Shown one piece after another: positions 33,813-42,519 of a stretch of 64,000 nt of DNA. Position numbers and translations under genes: made by a program. The notes beneath the pieces are model-generated. The model did not search any database and was not told the origin of the DNA. It saw nothing but the letters and a program-made list of their open reading frames with translations. Source of the stretch: Chloroflexota bacterium (lineage in GTDB: Bacteria > Chloroflexota > Dehalococcoidia > Tepidiformales > Tepidiformaceae); assembly GCA_016191435.1 (NCBI GenBank), contig JACPOQ010000043.1, positions 124,001-188,000 on the forward strand, in the 5' to 3' direction. Numbering within the stretch: the first letter of the stretch is position 1; every line of letters begins with the position of its first letter.

Positions 33813-34661
33813 ATGGAAACGGGCACGTTCCGCGGGTTCGAAGTGGCGATGCACGAGCCGGGCATCGCGGTTATCACGTTCAATCAGCCGGAGCGGCTGA
33901 ACGGCACCACGCAAGAGGCCAAGCGCGACCTCGTCGAGACGCTGGCGCAGGCCCAGATGGATGACCGCGTGCGGGTGGTGGTCATCACCGGGTCGGGGAG
34001 GGCCTTCTGCGCGGGCGACGACATGAGCGGCCGGCGGCCGCACGAGGCCGAAGGCCTGGTGCCGCCGATCCCGCGCGGCCACGAGAATCCCATCGGGACG
34101 TACGAGGGGCTGCGGGTGCTCTCGCAGCCGGTGAATGCGGCGCTGCGAAACCTCGACAAGCTTTCGATCGCGGCGGTCAACGGTATCGCTATCCAGACGG
34201 GGCTCTCGATGGCGCTCGCCTGCGACTTCCGGATCGCGTCCGACACGGCGCGCCTGGGGAGCGCGACGTTGCGCTTCGGGTTGCTCCCGGACGAGGGTGG
34301 GCAGTTCCTGCTGGTGCAGATGATGGGCGTGGCGAAGACGATGGACTTCCTCATGCGGAAGCGGATCGTGTCGGCGGCGGAAGCGCTGGAGCTGGGCCTG
34401 GTGCACGAAGTGGTGCCGGCCGGCCAGTTGATGGAGCGCAGCATGGCGCTCGCGACGGAGCTGGCAAACGGCCCGCAGGTTTCGATGCGGCTCTTGAAGC
34501 GTTCGGTGTACAACGCGGCGGAGATGACCTTCGCGCACGCGCTCGACGAAATCGCCGCGAAGACGGCGATCAGCGACCATCACGCGGACAGCCGCGAAGG
34601 GGTGGCGGCATTCCGGGAGAAGCGCGAGCCGAAGTTCAACGCGTGGCTGGACGGGCGGTAG
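33813..34661 (+). CDS. Enoyl-CoA hydratase/isomerase family protein
   Basis: A 282-residue crotonase-fold protein. Oxyanion-hole residues are in GSGRAFCAGDDMSG and VNGIAIQTGLSMALACD, and LGLVHEVVP follows. At the catalytic positions FGLLPDEGGQ carries Asp/Glu in place of the usual FG..E...G, so hydratase, isomerase or hydrolase activity cannot be told apart. AGGAGG 6 bases before the ATG. No other beta-oxidation gene is adjacent. Confidence 0.88.
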   Translation: METGTFRGFEVAMHEPGIAVITFNQPERLNGTTQEAKRDLVETLAQAQMDDRVRVVVITGSGRAFCAGDDMSGRRPHEAEGLVPPIPRGHENPIGTYEGLRVLSQPVNAALRNLDKLSIAAVNGIAIQTGLSMALACDFRIASDTARLGSATLRFGLLPDEGGQFLLVQMMGVAKTMDFLMRKRIVSAAEALELGLVHEVVPAGQLMERSMALATELANGPQVSMRLLKRSVYNAAEMTFAHALDEIAAKTAISDHHADSREGVAAFREKREPKFNAWLDGR

Positions 34662-34666
34662 GAGCG

Positions 34667-34714
34667 GTGTCGGCGTGTCGGCGTGTCGGGGTGTCGGCGT
34701 GTCGGCGTGTGGGC
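34667..34714. repeat. Six-unit octanucleotide tandem repeat
   Basis: Units of GTGTCGGC with single changes (GTGTCGGG, GTGTGGGC) lie head to tail five bases after the enoyl-CoA hydratase stop. The rest of 34715-34889 shows no gene. Confidence 0.75.
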
Positions 34715-34889
34715 GTAAAGAAGCGGCCGGAGGACGGCACTGGCGCGGGAAACTCACCCCGGCCGAATGCCTTCGTGTCAACATCTCAGTCACGAAGTGT
34801 CTCTAACGTCATAAACCATCGCACTGTATTCCAACATCGTCGTATTGCTGATATGCTTCGCCGGATTCGCTCGAAGCGGGAGCTTCATC

Positions 34890-37403
34890 ATGTTTACAAT
34901 GCGGCGCGCCGTTGCCTTTCTTGCGCTGAACGGTCTTGCCGGCGTCCTGCTGACCCTGACCATCGCGTTGGCAGGCTCGCACGCCGCATCGACGCTTCCC
35001 CGTCGAGCTCTGCTCCCGCTGCTGGCGGCGGATTCCGCCCCGGGCCCGCAGGCCCCGCCCGGCTGCATCGTCCCTCCCACTGGAATGGTCGCCTGGTATC
35101 CGCTCGATGAGCTCACGGGCGCGGCCGCCGTGAACGATATCGCTCTGGCACCGAGTTCCACCGTGAACAACGTGGGGACGCCCAGGCCGGGAGGGCTGGT
35201 GGGGTCCCCAAATGGACCGAACCCAGTCTCGGGCCAGGTGGGCGGAGCCATGTACTTTCCGGGTACCTACATAGAGGTCGCGCCGCAATCCGACCTGGAC
35301 TTCGGAACGGGCGATTTCACAATCGACGCCTGGATCAGGCCCGTGACGATTGTGGACGCGAACTTCCTCTCGCTCATTGTCTATAAGGTTGACTCGGCCG
35401 GGATCGGGTACGCCCTCTACACACAAGGCAATCAGTCGGGGGGCCGCGAGCTGAAGTTGGTGATGAACGGCACCACCTATACGAGCACTGCCCTGATCAC
35501 GTCTACCGCCTGGTACCACGTGGCCGTCACGGTAGACCGATCGAGCCTGTCAGGTGCGTTCTACATTGATGGACTACCTGCCGGCACCTTCAATCCAATC
35601 GCGGGCAGTATCGACAACACGGCGCCGATGTTGATTGGCGCCAGTTTCCTGCCGGGGCTGCTCTTGCCCAACGTGGGCCGTCACGAGATCACCATTGACG
35701 AACTCGAACTCTTCAACCGCGCGCTCACGCAGGCCGAAATCCAGGCCATATTCAATGCCAACACGGCCGGAAAGTGTAAGGATACGCTCCCTCCGAAGGA
35801 CCCTCTTGCCGACCTCGGCGATGCTCCCGACAGCACCAACAACGCGCCCGGAAGCCCGGCGATGACCGCCTACCTTCCGAGCACGCAGGGCCGGTTCCCG
35901 ACAGTCTTCAGTTCTAGCCCGCCGGGGCCCAAGCACCTCCAACCAAAGGCAGTCGCGTGGCTCGGCCCGGGCGTCAGCTTCGAAAACGAGGCGGACGTTG
36001 GCCCAGACCAGGATCCCACGAACAACATCGTTCCCATCCTCGACCAGGCTGATAAGGACCTCAACGATGACGGCATCGTCTCGCTGCCCGCGCTGCCGAC
36101 CACCTTTTGCAGCCAGATCCAGTTCACCTACAGCGTGAGCTTCGCGGCCGTCACGACGCAGCCCTTGTACGTCAACGCCTGGTTCGATTTCACTCAGGAC
36201 GGTGACTGGGAAGATAGCGGAAAGTGCGCCGCGGGGCCGGCGATCACGGGCAGCTTCAATGAATGGGCCGTGCAGGATCAGGTTATTCCGCCCGGCTCGG
36301 GGCCGCTCACGCTCACCGTGACCACGCCGCTTTTCACGGCCCAGGCATTCGACCCAACCAAAGACGTGTGGATGCGGATCAGCCTGAGCGACCAACCGGC
36401 TGTCGACCCGCCGGGGCCGCCGCAGCCCGACGGGCGGGGCCCGGTGGCCGGGTTCAAGTACGGAGAGACCGAGGATTGGTTGGTCCGGGGCAGTCCTTCG
36501 ACTCGAATCTGCGGGATCAAGTACAACGACCTCAACGGCAACGGCGCGAAGGATACCGGTGAGCCGGCGCTGCCGGGGTGGACGATAATCCTCACGCCTG
36601 GCAGCTTCACGACGACAACGGACGCCAACGGGAGCTATTGTTTCGGCTCGCTCTCACCCGGGACGTACACGGTCTCGGAAGTGGTGCAGGTCGGCTGGAC
36701 GCCGACTAGCCCGCCGGGCGGGATGACCACTGTGACCGTGCCTCCCTCGGCGACAAACATCGACTTCGGGAACAGGTTCAGCCAGGGCCAATTGTCGGAG
36801 ATCTGCGGGACGAAATTCAACGATCTGAACGGTAACGGCGTGAAGGACGCGGGCGAACCGGGGCTCGCAGGCTGGACAATAAACCTTTCTCCAGGCAGCT
36901 CTACAACGACAACGGACGCCAACGGGAGCTATTGCTTCAGCTCGCTCTCACCCGGGACATACACGGTCTCGGAAGTGGTGCAGGTTGGCTGGACGCCGAC
37001 TAGCCCGCCGGGCGGGATGACCACTGTGACCGTGCCTCCCTCGGCGACAAACATCGACTTCGGGAACAGGTTCAGCCAGGGCCAATTGTCGGAGATCTGC
37101 GGGACGAAATTCAACGATCTGAACGGCAACGGCGTGAAGGACGCGGGCGAACCGGGGCTCGCAGGCTGGACAATAAGCCTTTCTCCGGGCAGCTCTACAA
37201 CGACAACCGGCGCCAATGGGTCGTATTGTTTCGGTGCGATCCCGGCGGGGACCTATACCGTATCCGAGGTGCTCATGCCGGGGTGGACGCAAACCCTCCC
37301 CGCAGGCCCCGGCACGTACACCGTGACGATCCCCCCTGCAACCACGAACCTCAACTTCGGGAACTGTCGCCCGGTGCCGGGAGCGACCTGTTTGGCGCCC
37401 TGA
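34890..37403 (+). CDS. Exported multi-domain protein with LamG, GEVED and three SdrD_B domains
   Basis: An 837-residue surface or secreted protein. A signal peptide covers residues 1-34. LamG/concanavalin-A-like lectin domain at about 65-295 (MVAWYPLDE, AMYFPGTYIEV, WYHVAVTVD, EITIDELELFNRALTQAEI); GEVED domain at about 308-535, from DLGDAPDS to GETEDWLVRG; then three SdrD_B/Cna-B repeats (LNGNG.KD.GEP...TYTVSEV). No sorting motif or C-terminal anchor is visible. GGGAG lies 8 bases before the ATG chosen. Role: probably adhesion or carbohydrate binding. Confidence 0.85.
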   Translation: MFTMRRAVAFLALNGLAGVLLTLTIALAGSHAASTLPRRALLPLLAADSAPGPQAPPGCIVPPTGMVAWYPLDELTGAAAVNDIALAPSSTVNNVGTPRPGGLVGSPNGPNPVSGQVGGAMYFPGTYIEVAPQSDLDFGTGDFTIDAWIRPVTIVDANFLSLIVYKVDSAGIGYALYTQGNQSGGRELKLVMNGTTYTSTALITSTAWYHVAVTVDRSSLSGAFYIDGLPAGTFNPIAGSIDNTAPMLIGASFLPGLLLPNVGRHEITIDELELFNRALTQAEIQAIFNANTAGKCKDTLPPKDPLADLGDAPDSTNNAPGSPAMTAYLPSTQGRFPTVFSSSPPGPKHLQPKAVAWLGPGVSFENEADVGPDQDPTNNIVPILDQADKDLNDDGIVSLPALPTTFCSQIQFTYSVSFAAVTTQPLYVNAWFDFTQDGDWEDSGKCAAGPAITGSFNEWAVQDQVIPPGSGPLTLTVTTPLFTAQAFDPTKDVWMRISLSDQPAVDPPGPPQPDGRGPVAGFKYGETEDWLVRGSPSTRICGIKYNDLNGNGAKDTGEPALPGWTIILTPGSFTTTTDANGSYCFGSLSPGTYTVSEVVQVGWTPTSPPGGMTTVTVPPSATNIDFGNRFSQGQLSEICGTKFNDLNGNGVKDAGEPGLAGWTINLSPGSSTTTTDANGSYCFSSLSPGTYTVSEVVQVGWTPTSPPGGMTTVTVPPSATNIDFGNRFSQGQLSEICGTKFNDLNGNGVKDAGEPGLAGWTISLSPGSSTTTTGANGSYCFGAIPAGTYTVSEVLMPGWTQTLPAGPGTYTVTIPPATTNLNFGNCRPVPGATCLAP
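36507..37388 (+). repeat. Three 294-base SdrD_B-coding tandem repeats
   Basis: Units begin at 36507, 36801 and 37095 with exactly the same 294-base (98-codon) step. Units 1 and 2 are nearly identical through TYTVSEVVQVGWTP; unit 3 begins nearly identical to unit 2 but diverges in its last third. Cys (ICG...YCF) recurs in each unit. Confidence 0.9.
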
Positions 37404-37504
37404 TCTGGCGCAAGCTGCCAGGGTGCGAGGCCTGGCCGCGGGCGGGCAGGCAAGATCAGCCTCACCGTCAGTTTCGTAGCAGCAAGCGCATGGCAACGGG
37501 CACG

Positions 37505-38308
37505 CTAGCGGCGGAACACCGGCGGGCGCTTTTCGAAGAACGCGGCGATGGCTTCCTTGTGTTCGGGCGAGGCGTAGGCCTTCTGCAGCGCTTCGCCTTC
37601 ACGCCGCATCGCGAGCTTCGTATCGGACTGGGTGCCGTTTACGCGCAGGAGCTCGCGGATCATGACCATCGACGGGGCGGAGTTGTTGGCGAGCTGCTCC
37701 CCGAGCTCAAGCGCGCGGTCGAGGAGCTTATCGCCTGGCACGACTTCGCTGATCAGGCCCGCTTCGCGCGCTTCGGCGGCAGGGACGAGGCGGCCGGTGA
37801 GGCACCATTCGAGCGCGCGCGCGGAGCCGATCATCTGCGGGAGGAGGGCGGAACTGGCAAGTTCGGGGACAAGCCCCATGCGGACGAAAAACATGCCGAA
37901 CTTCGCCTGCTCGCTGGCGATGCGGATATCCATCGGCAACACCTGCGTGACGCCGATACCAACGGCGGTGCCATTGATCGCGGCGATGGTCGGCTTGGGC
38001 AGGTTGCGAAGGTACGTGACCCAGTCGTTCTCGCCGGTAGCGGCCTCGGGTTCGCGATCAGGTTCGCCGCGCTCGCGTTTCTGGGCGCGCGCCTGGAATT
38101 CGCCGCCGATATCGGCGCCGGCGCAGAAGGCGCGGCCTGCACCTGTCACGACGACGGCGGCGATGCTCGGCTCGGCCATGCAGTGGTCGATGGCGGAGCG
38201 CATCTCGACCATCATGTGCGACGTCCATGCGTTCAGCTTCTCGGGGCGATTGAGGGTGATGAGGCCGACGCTGCCGCGCTGCTCGAAGAGGATCTGTTCG
38301 TAACCCAT
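37505..38308 (-). CDS. Enoyl-CoA hydratase/isomerase family protein
   Basis: A 267-residue crotonase-fold protein with GAGRAFCAGADIGG and NGTAVGIGVTQVLPMD oxyanion loops and LVPELASSALLPQMIG, where the Glu corresponds to one catalytic acid; FGMFFVRMG stands where the other is usually found. GGAGA precedes the ATG at 38308; a GTG 15 bases upstream is less likely. It is only distantly similar to the paralogue at 33813. Presumably acts on an unsaturated acyl-CoA. Confidence 0.88.
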   Translation of the reverse strand: MGYEQILFEQRGSVGLITLNRPEKLNAWTSHMMVEMRSAIDHCMAEPSIAAVVVTGAGRAFCAGADIGGEFQARAQKRERGEPDREPEAATGENDWVTYLRNLPKPTIAAINGTAVGIGVTQVLPMDIRIASEQAKFGMFFVRMGLVPELASSALLPQMIGSARALEWCLTGRLVPAAEAREAGLISEVVPGDKLLDRALELGEQLANNSAPSMVMIRELLRVNGTQSDTKLAMRREGEALQKAYASPEHKEAIAAFFEKRPPVFRR

Positions 38309-38359
38309 TGCTGCTGTCTCCACGAATGCTGGTGGGGCGAGCTTACACGAACGGGTTGG

Positions 38360-38380
38360 GATTCACGATTCACGATTCAG
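38360..38380. repeat. Three-unit heptanucleotide repeat GATTCAC
   Basis: GATTCAC, GATTCAC and GATTCAG lie head to tail upstream of the enoyl-CoA hydratase gene; the same core recurs at 41450. Confidence 0.6.
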
Positions 38381-38430
38381 TACAGCGCCGCGCCGGCTCG
38401 CGGATCTCGTGTCTGAAGGATCGAGCGCGG

Positions 38431-39093
38431 TTAGCGCTGCCAGGCGCGTTGCATGTCTTCGATGGCCTGGTCGCCGACGGTTGGGTCGACAGGCACGCCT
38501 TCGCGGCTGAGTTCGCCCAACACGACGCGCGGGATTTCCCGGTTGAGTTGCATGATGAGCGGCGTCATGTCCTCGAGGTTGCGCTGTGCGACCGTCGCCA
38601 CCTGTTGCTCGCCCAGGCCGAGCGCGGTGGTATGCAGCATGGTGTTGCTGACGGCGCAGAGGTTCAGCGCCGCGTAGTCGTCACGCAGCATGCGGGAGAC
38701 GGGCTCGCCGCGGCTGCGGTCGAACAGCCCCGTGACCATGCCGGTGACGGATGTGACGGCGGATTTCACGGCCGATTGGCCTGCGCCGCCGAGATCCTCG
38801 GCGCAGCCTTCGAGGCTTGCCATCTGAGCGGAAGTGGTGGTGAGCATGGTGTTGATGATCCCGCGCGCGCCGGGGAACTCCTCGACTTCCGGGCTTTCGG
38901 CCTGCCGCTGGAGGACCGTGACGAGGTGGTTATCGAGCGCTATCAGGTCGCTGAGGTGCTGGCGAAGCTCCGGCGATTTCGCCGAGCCATCGATGCCGTC
39001 TTCGGAGCCGCCGCCGTGGCGCATGGCGCGGGCGGCGAGGAACCCGGCTGCACCGGCGCCGGCGACACCGGCTGCCACAACTTTCGTTTTCAT
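38431..39093 (-). CDS. Predicted helical (ferritin-like?) protein with N-terminal hydrophobic segment
   Basis: 220 residues. A short hydrophobic N-terminus (VVAAGVAGAGAAGFLAARA) could be a signal anchor. The rest is helical and shows two long amphipathic helical pairs (LRQHLSDLIALDNHLVTVLQRQ, AALNLCAVSNTMLHTTALGLGEQQ, NLEDMTPLIMQLNREI) resembling DUF892-type ferritin-like bundles, but no complete metal site (ExxH) set can be pointed out. Function unknown. AAGGA precedes the ATG. Confidence 0.6.
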   Translation of the reverse strand: MKTKVVAAGVAGAGAAGFLAARAMRHGGGSEDGIDGSAKSPELRQHLSDLIALDNHLVTVLQRQAESPEVEEFPGARGIINTMLTTTSAQMASLEGCAEDLGGAGQSAVKSAVTSVTGMVTGLFDRSRGEPVSRMLRDDYAALNLCAVSNTMLHTTALGLGEQQVATVAQRNLEDMTPLIMQLNREIPRVVLGELSREGVPVDPTVGDQAIEDMQRAWQR

Positions 39094-39199
39094 GGGGACA
39101 GTCCTTTCGTGCGGCCGAGCGCGGGCCGCCATCAGCGCTCATGCTACGCAGGCGCGCATTCAAGAACCGTGCCGATCGGACGTGGGGAGTTACAGCGCG

Positions 39200-39457
39200 C
39201 TATCGGGCAGCGATGGCCTGCGGGCGCTGGCCGCGCCACATCCACACCGCCGACTCGCGGCGGGCGGTGTCGCGAAGCCGGGCAATCTCGTCGAGCAGCC
39301 GCTCGCGCTCGACCTGGAGGTCGCGGACGTGGTCTCGCAGGGTGACGACGAGCAGGTCGACCTCGGTGTAGCGCGCCTGCGCTTCGCGGCGAAGCCGGCC
39401 GGCTTCGCCGGCGAGGGCGTGGCGCCTGGGCGCGGGGACCACCCCGCCGGTGCTCAT
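39200..39457 (-). CDS. Small coiled-coil protein, 85 residues
   Basis: MSTGGVVPAPRRHAL is followed by a continuous helical stretch with heptads (LVVTLRDHVRDLQVERERLLDEIARLR), suggesting a coiled coil at about residues 35-65, and a Trp-rich end (WMWRGQRPQ). Its ATG overlaps the stop of the larger coiled-coil protein upstream as ATGA, so the pair is probably co-translated and may form a complex. No family recognised. Confidence 0.65.
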   Translation of the reverse strand: MSTGGVVPAPRRHALAGEAGRLRREAQARYTEVDLLVVTLRDHVRDLQVERERLLDEIARLRDTARRESAVWMWRGQRPQAIAAR

Positions 39458-40158
39458 GCCTCCTCCACCTGGGCAGGCGGAAGCGACGGGGCCGGCACGG
39501 CGGCGACACCGGGCGCCTGGCCACTGGCGCGCAGCGCGCGGGGCTGCGCCGGGGCGGCGACGGGCCGGGTGTTGTCGCGGTGGTGGCGCAGGTCGTCGAT
39601 GTTCGCGTGCAAGGCCTCGATGACGTCGTCGAGCGTTTCCATGCGGCCGCGGAACCAGGCGCGATCCTGCTTCAGGTCGCGGACACGGCCACGGAGGGAA
39701 TCGGTTTCGTCCTTCAGCTTCGCGACCTTCCGTTCCAGGCGGCGGTTCGATTCGTAGGTTGCGATGAGCGCGCGGATGAGCATCGCCGGCGGGAGCGCAG
39801 TGGCGGCTCCGGGGTTCGCGGCGATCGCATCGAGGTCCACGGCCGTCAGGTCTTCGGGGACGGCGCGCAGCGCTTCGAATGTCTCGCGGAGTTCGGCCAT
39901 CTCGCCACGCACCTGGCGGACGAGGCGCTCGGCGCGGACATCGCCGCTGCCATACTGGGAACGCTGAGTCGAGGCAGCGAGGCGGTTGGCGATCGAAGGC
40001 GGGACGGCGTGGGCGGCGGCCGGAGCCGGAGCCGGTGCGGTGGGCCTGGCAGGCGCGGACGCCTCGGCGACGGCTACGGCTGATTCGGATGCGGAGCCGC
40101 CGGACTCCAGCCGCGCGGCCGGAATGAGATGCTGGTTGCTTCGAAGCCGGAACCGCAC
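39454..40158 (-). CDS. Coiled-coil protein with Pro/Ala-rich termini
   Basis: About 234 residues. Residues 20-55 are Ala/Pro-rich (PTAPAPAPAAAHAVP), followed by a region with LVRQVRGEMAELRETFEAL, then a long predicted coiled coil (NRRLERKVAKLKDETDSLRGRVRDLK...) and an Ala/Pro tail. GAGGAG precedes GTG 40158 by 8 bases; GTG 40167 is an alternative start. Function unknown; resembles scaffolding or division-associated coiled-coil proteins only in general shape. Confidence 0.65.
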   Translation of the reverse strand: MRFRLRSNQHLIPAARLESGGSASESAVAVAEASAPARPTAPAPAPAAAHAVPPSIANRLAASTQRSQYGSGDVRAERLVRQVRGEMAELRETFEALRAVPEDLTAVDLDAIAANPGAATALPPAMLIRALIATYESNRRLERKVAKLKDETDSLRGRVRDLKQDRAWFRGRMETLDDVIEALHANIDDLRHHRDNTRPVAAPAQPRALRASGQAPGVAAVPAPSLPPAQVEEA

Positions 40159-40295
40159 GATCGGCACTCCTCGGTGGGGCGGATTCTACGCCGGCCGCCG
40201 CCAATGGCGGTGGAGCGGGCGTGGCTGGCGCGCCATCGCCGGCGAAGGTTCACGTTCGACCGCCGGTTCTGTCACGCAAGATCATCGGCAGGGGA

Positions 40296-40333
40296 GCCAA
40301 TGGCCATTAGCTATTGGCCATTAGCCATTGGCC
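40296..40333. repeat. Five-unit heptanucleotide repeat GCCATTA/GCCATTG
   Basis: GCCAATG, GCCATTA, GCTATTG, GCCATTA and GCCATTG, then GCC, run head to tail. It is the longest array of this family and lies in a 333-base spacer (40159-40491) with no gene visible. Confidence 0.7.
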
Positions 40334-40464
40334 GGAAAGCGGCCCTCTGCGGCTGCGCCGCCCTTGGCCGTGATCAACGCTCAGCGCGGCCGGCCCGGAT
40401 CGGGCGAGCTCGGGGCGAGCTGACGCGATCACACCCGGCGGCATCGCCGCCGGACACGGGCGCC

Positions 40465-40485
40465 GACCAATGGCTAAAGGCCAAT
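40465..40485. repeat. Three-unit heptanucleotide repeat, GGCCAAT family
   Basis: GACCAAT, GGCTAAA and GGCCAAT lie just after the cyclase-family stop codon and, read on the minus strand, belong to the ATTGGCC family of 40296. Confidence 0.5.
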
Positions 40486-40491
40486 CGCCCC

Positions 40492-41415
40492 CTAGAACAC
40501 TGCCACCGGGTTCACGGGCGAGCCGGTGCCGCCACGGATATTGAGCGGGTTCACGGTGAGCAGGAACTCCCAGCGGTTCTCCTCGGCGCAGGCGGCGGCA
40601 AGGGGTTCGAGACGGGCATTGTCCAGCAGCGGCAGGCCCATGAAGACGATCGCGAGGACGTGTACCGGGCCGCCTGCGCGTGGCGGGTTTTCGAAGAGGT
40701 CGTAGCCGGACGGGCGGGCATCGAGCTGATCCCAGCCGAGAAGGGCAGCGTCGTGCTTTTTCAGGACCGGGCAGACGTCGGCGTGGAGGCCGGCGGCCGG
40801 CGGGCGGCCGGGAGTGGCGTCCGGGTTGGCAGCGTAAAACGCGGCACGGCCGCTGTAGACGAGCACGGCGTCACCGGGCTCAAGCGGCGACCCCTGCTTC
40901 TCGGCGGCGGCTTCGATCTCCCAGCCGCGCACCGGCTGGTCGATGGTTACGTGGCTGACGCCGCGGAAGCGAGGGATATCGATGAGCACGCCGCGGGTGG
41001 TGATGCCGTTGGCCCAGGCGTCGACGGCGCCCGACTTCGCGCCGATGGTTGTGACGTCGGTGACGGGCTTGCCGTTCCACATCTTGTCTTCCCAGAAGAT
41101 GTGGCAGAGGGCGTCCATGTGGGTGGTGGCGTAGCCGTGGAAAAGGATCCCGATGTAGTCGACGGCGTAATCGGGGCCGGTGCGGAGGAAGTGCTGGGCG
41201 GGGTTCCAGTTGCCGGGCCCGCCAACGGTGTTCCAGGCATAGGCGAGCGACACGGCGCGGCCCGATTTCACAAGGCCCGCGGCCGCGCGACGCTTTTCGG
41301 GTGTGATGAGATTTATGGTGCCGGCGCTGTCTTCGGCGCCCCAGCGGCCCCAGTTGCTGCAGATATCGAAGTAGGTGCGGACTTCGCCCTCGGTTGGGAT
41401 GGGATGGTCGGCCAT
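40492..41415 (-). CDS. Cyclase family protein (kynurenine formamidase-like)
   Basis: A 307-residue member of the cyclase fold (PF04199). The metal motif appears as HGYATTHMDALCHI at about 110-123 (the HxGTHxDxPxH pattern with changes: THMDALCH). DIPRFRGV, LEPGDAVLVYSGR and LLDNARLEPLA match the family, which includes metal-dependent formamidases and isatin hydrolase. GGAGG 6 bases before the ATG. Substrate unclear. Confidence 0.85.
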   Translation of the reverse strand: MADHPIPTEGEVRTYFDICSNWGRWGAEDSAGTINLITPEKRRAAAGLVKSGRAVSLAYAWNTVGGPGNWNPAQHFLRTGPDYAVDYIGILFHGYATTHMDALCHIFWEDKMWNGKPVTDVTTIGAKSGAVDAWANGITTRGVLIDIPRFRGVSHVTIDQPVRGWEIEAAAEKQGSPLEPGDAVLVYSGRAAFYAANPDATPGRPPAAGLHADVCPVLKKHDAALLGWDQLDARPSGYDLFENPPRAGGPVHVLAIVFMGLPLLDNARLEPLAAACAEENRWEFLLTVNPLNIRGGTGSPVNPVAVF

Positions 41416-41449
41416 TCGGCGCCTCCAGAGATGGTCGGCGCATTCTAGC

Positions 41450-41477
41450 GCGATCCGCGATTCACGATTCACGATCC
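41450..41477. repeat. Four-unit heptanucleotide repeat ACGATTC
   Basis: GCGATCC, GCGATTC, ACGATTC and ACGATCC run head to tail between the PD-(D/E)XK nuclease stop (41506) and the start of the cyclase-family gene (41415). Confidence 0.6.
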
Positions 41478-41505
41478 AGGGAAGTGCAGACCACGGCCTG
41501 CGGGC

Positions 41506-42330
41506 TCACGGAAGTTCGGCGGGGATGTCTTCCTCGGAGGCGCCGGCCGGCAGTTCGGGTTCGTCGTCTTCGAGCCACTCGATCTCGCCAGCTTCGGCGC
41601 GGGCCGCATCGGGGCATTGCGGGCGCCATTCGCAGAAGCCACAGGCGCCGCTCGGGGTGGCTTCGAATTCAGTGGTCTCCTGGATGCGGCGGGCGATCCC
41701 GACGAAGCGGCGGATGGTGGCAACGGCATCGGAGCGGCGCAGGGCGCGGATGCGCCGGCGGCCGTTGCGCAGGTTCCAGGCGATGGCCGTGACTTCGGCG
41801 GCGGCGGGGAGCTGCTTCGTCACGCGCACGACCACGTGGCCGAGGTCGAGCTGCGCATCAACGATCTCGTCCATATCCCAGCGGCCGGTCTTCCAATCGA
41901 TGACCTGCCAGGCCAGGGGTCCGAGGCGGTCGGCGCGGTCGATGCGGGCCTGGAGGGTGACGCCATCGCCCGGGCGGGCGATCCAGGTATCGAGCTCGGC
42001 CCAGCTGCGCTGGGCGATGATGGTGTCGTGGGCCTGGCAGCCGTTTTCGAACATCTGGAAGGCAGCGGCGTAGGCTTCGGTGCCCGGTCCGGCGCATTCG
42101 TGGGCGGGCATGCGCAGGTACGCATCGAGCTCGTTGCGGCCGTCATCGGCGTCGCCGGTCTGGCAAAGGAACTTCATAGCCCGGTGGACGCCGGTGCCGA
42201 TCACCCCCGGCGGTGTGGGCGGCGGCGGTGCCGGCGGCTCGAGGCCGCTGACGTGCCGGTACCAGTACTGCTTGCGGCAGCGGTCAAAGCTCTGGACTTT
42301 GCTGTGCGAGATGCGAAAGAGGCCGCCCAT
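41506..42330 (-). CDS. RecB/Cas4-type PD-(D/E)XK nuclease with Fe-S cysteines
   Basis: A 274-residue nuclease of the RecB family. HSKVQSFDRCRKQYWYR starts the fold, GTGVHRAM supplies the His helix, ARIDRADR the Asp and VIDWKTGRW the catalytic Asp-Lys pair. One Cys near the N-terminus (FDRC) and three in a C-terminal CGFCEWRPQC set match the 4Fe-4S cluster of AddB/Cas4-type nucleases. There are no CRISPR repeats, cas1 or helicase genes here, so it is a stand-alone DNA-processing enzyme. Confidence 0.82.
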   Translation of the reverse strand: MGGLFRISHSKVQSFDRCRKQYWYRHVSGLEPPAPPPPTPPGVIGTGVHRAMKFLCQTGDADDGRNELDAYLRMPAHECAGPGTEAYAAAFQMFENGCQAHDTIIAQRSWAELDTWIARPGDGVTLQARIDRADRLGPLAWQVIDWKTGRWDMDEIVDAQLDLGHVVVRVTKQLPAAAEVTAIAWNLRNGRRRIRALRRSDAVATIRRFVGIARRIQETTEFEATPSGACGFCEWRPQCPDAARAEAGEIEWLEDDEPELPAGASEEDIPAELP

Positions 42331-42519
42331 CGCGCGCAAGCATAGGGCATGGGGGCGGGGACCGCAGAGGCGCGGAGGACACGCTATTGCCTGGCGTGGG
42401 AATTTCCGGGGCCACTCCGATCGAGAGGGACGGTGGCGCCTGGGATACAATGCAGCGGTCCCCTTCCACAGCCGTATTCGCACCGCCGTTCTGCCCACCG
42501 AGTAGCAAGGACCGCTACC

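Noticed and set aside
34667-34714. CRISPR array from the GTGTCGGC repeats
   Set aside because: Units are 8 bases without spacers and no cas genes are present; a simple tandem repeat explains it.
41506-42330. Cas4 of a CRISPR system
   Set aside because: Motifs fit Cas4 and AddB alike, and there are no CRISPR repeats or other cas genes in the window.
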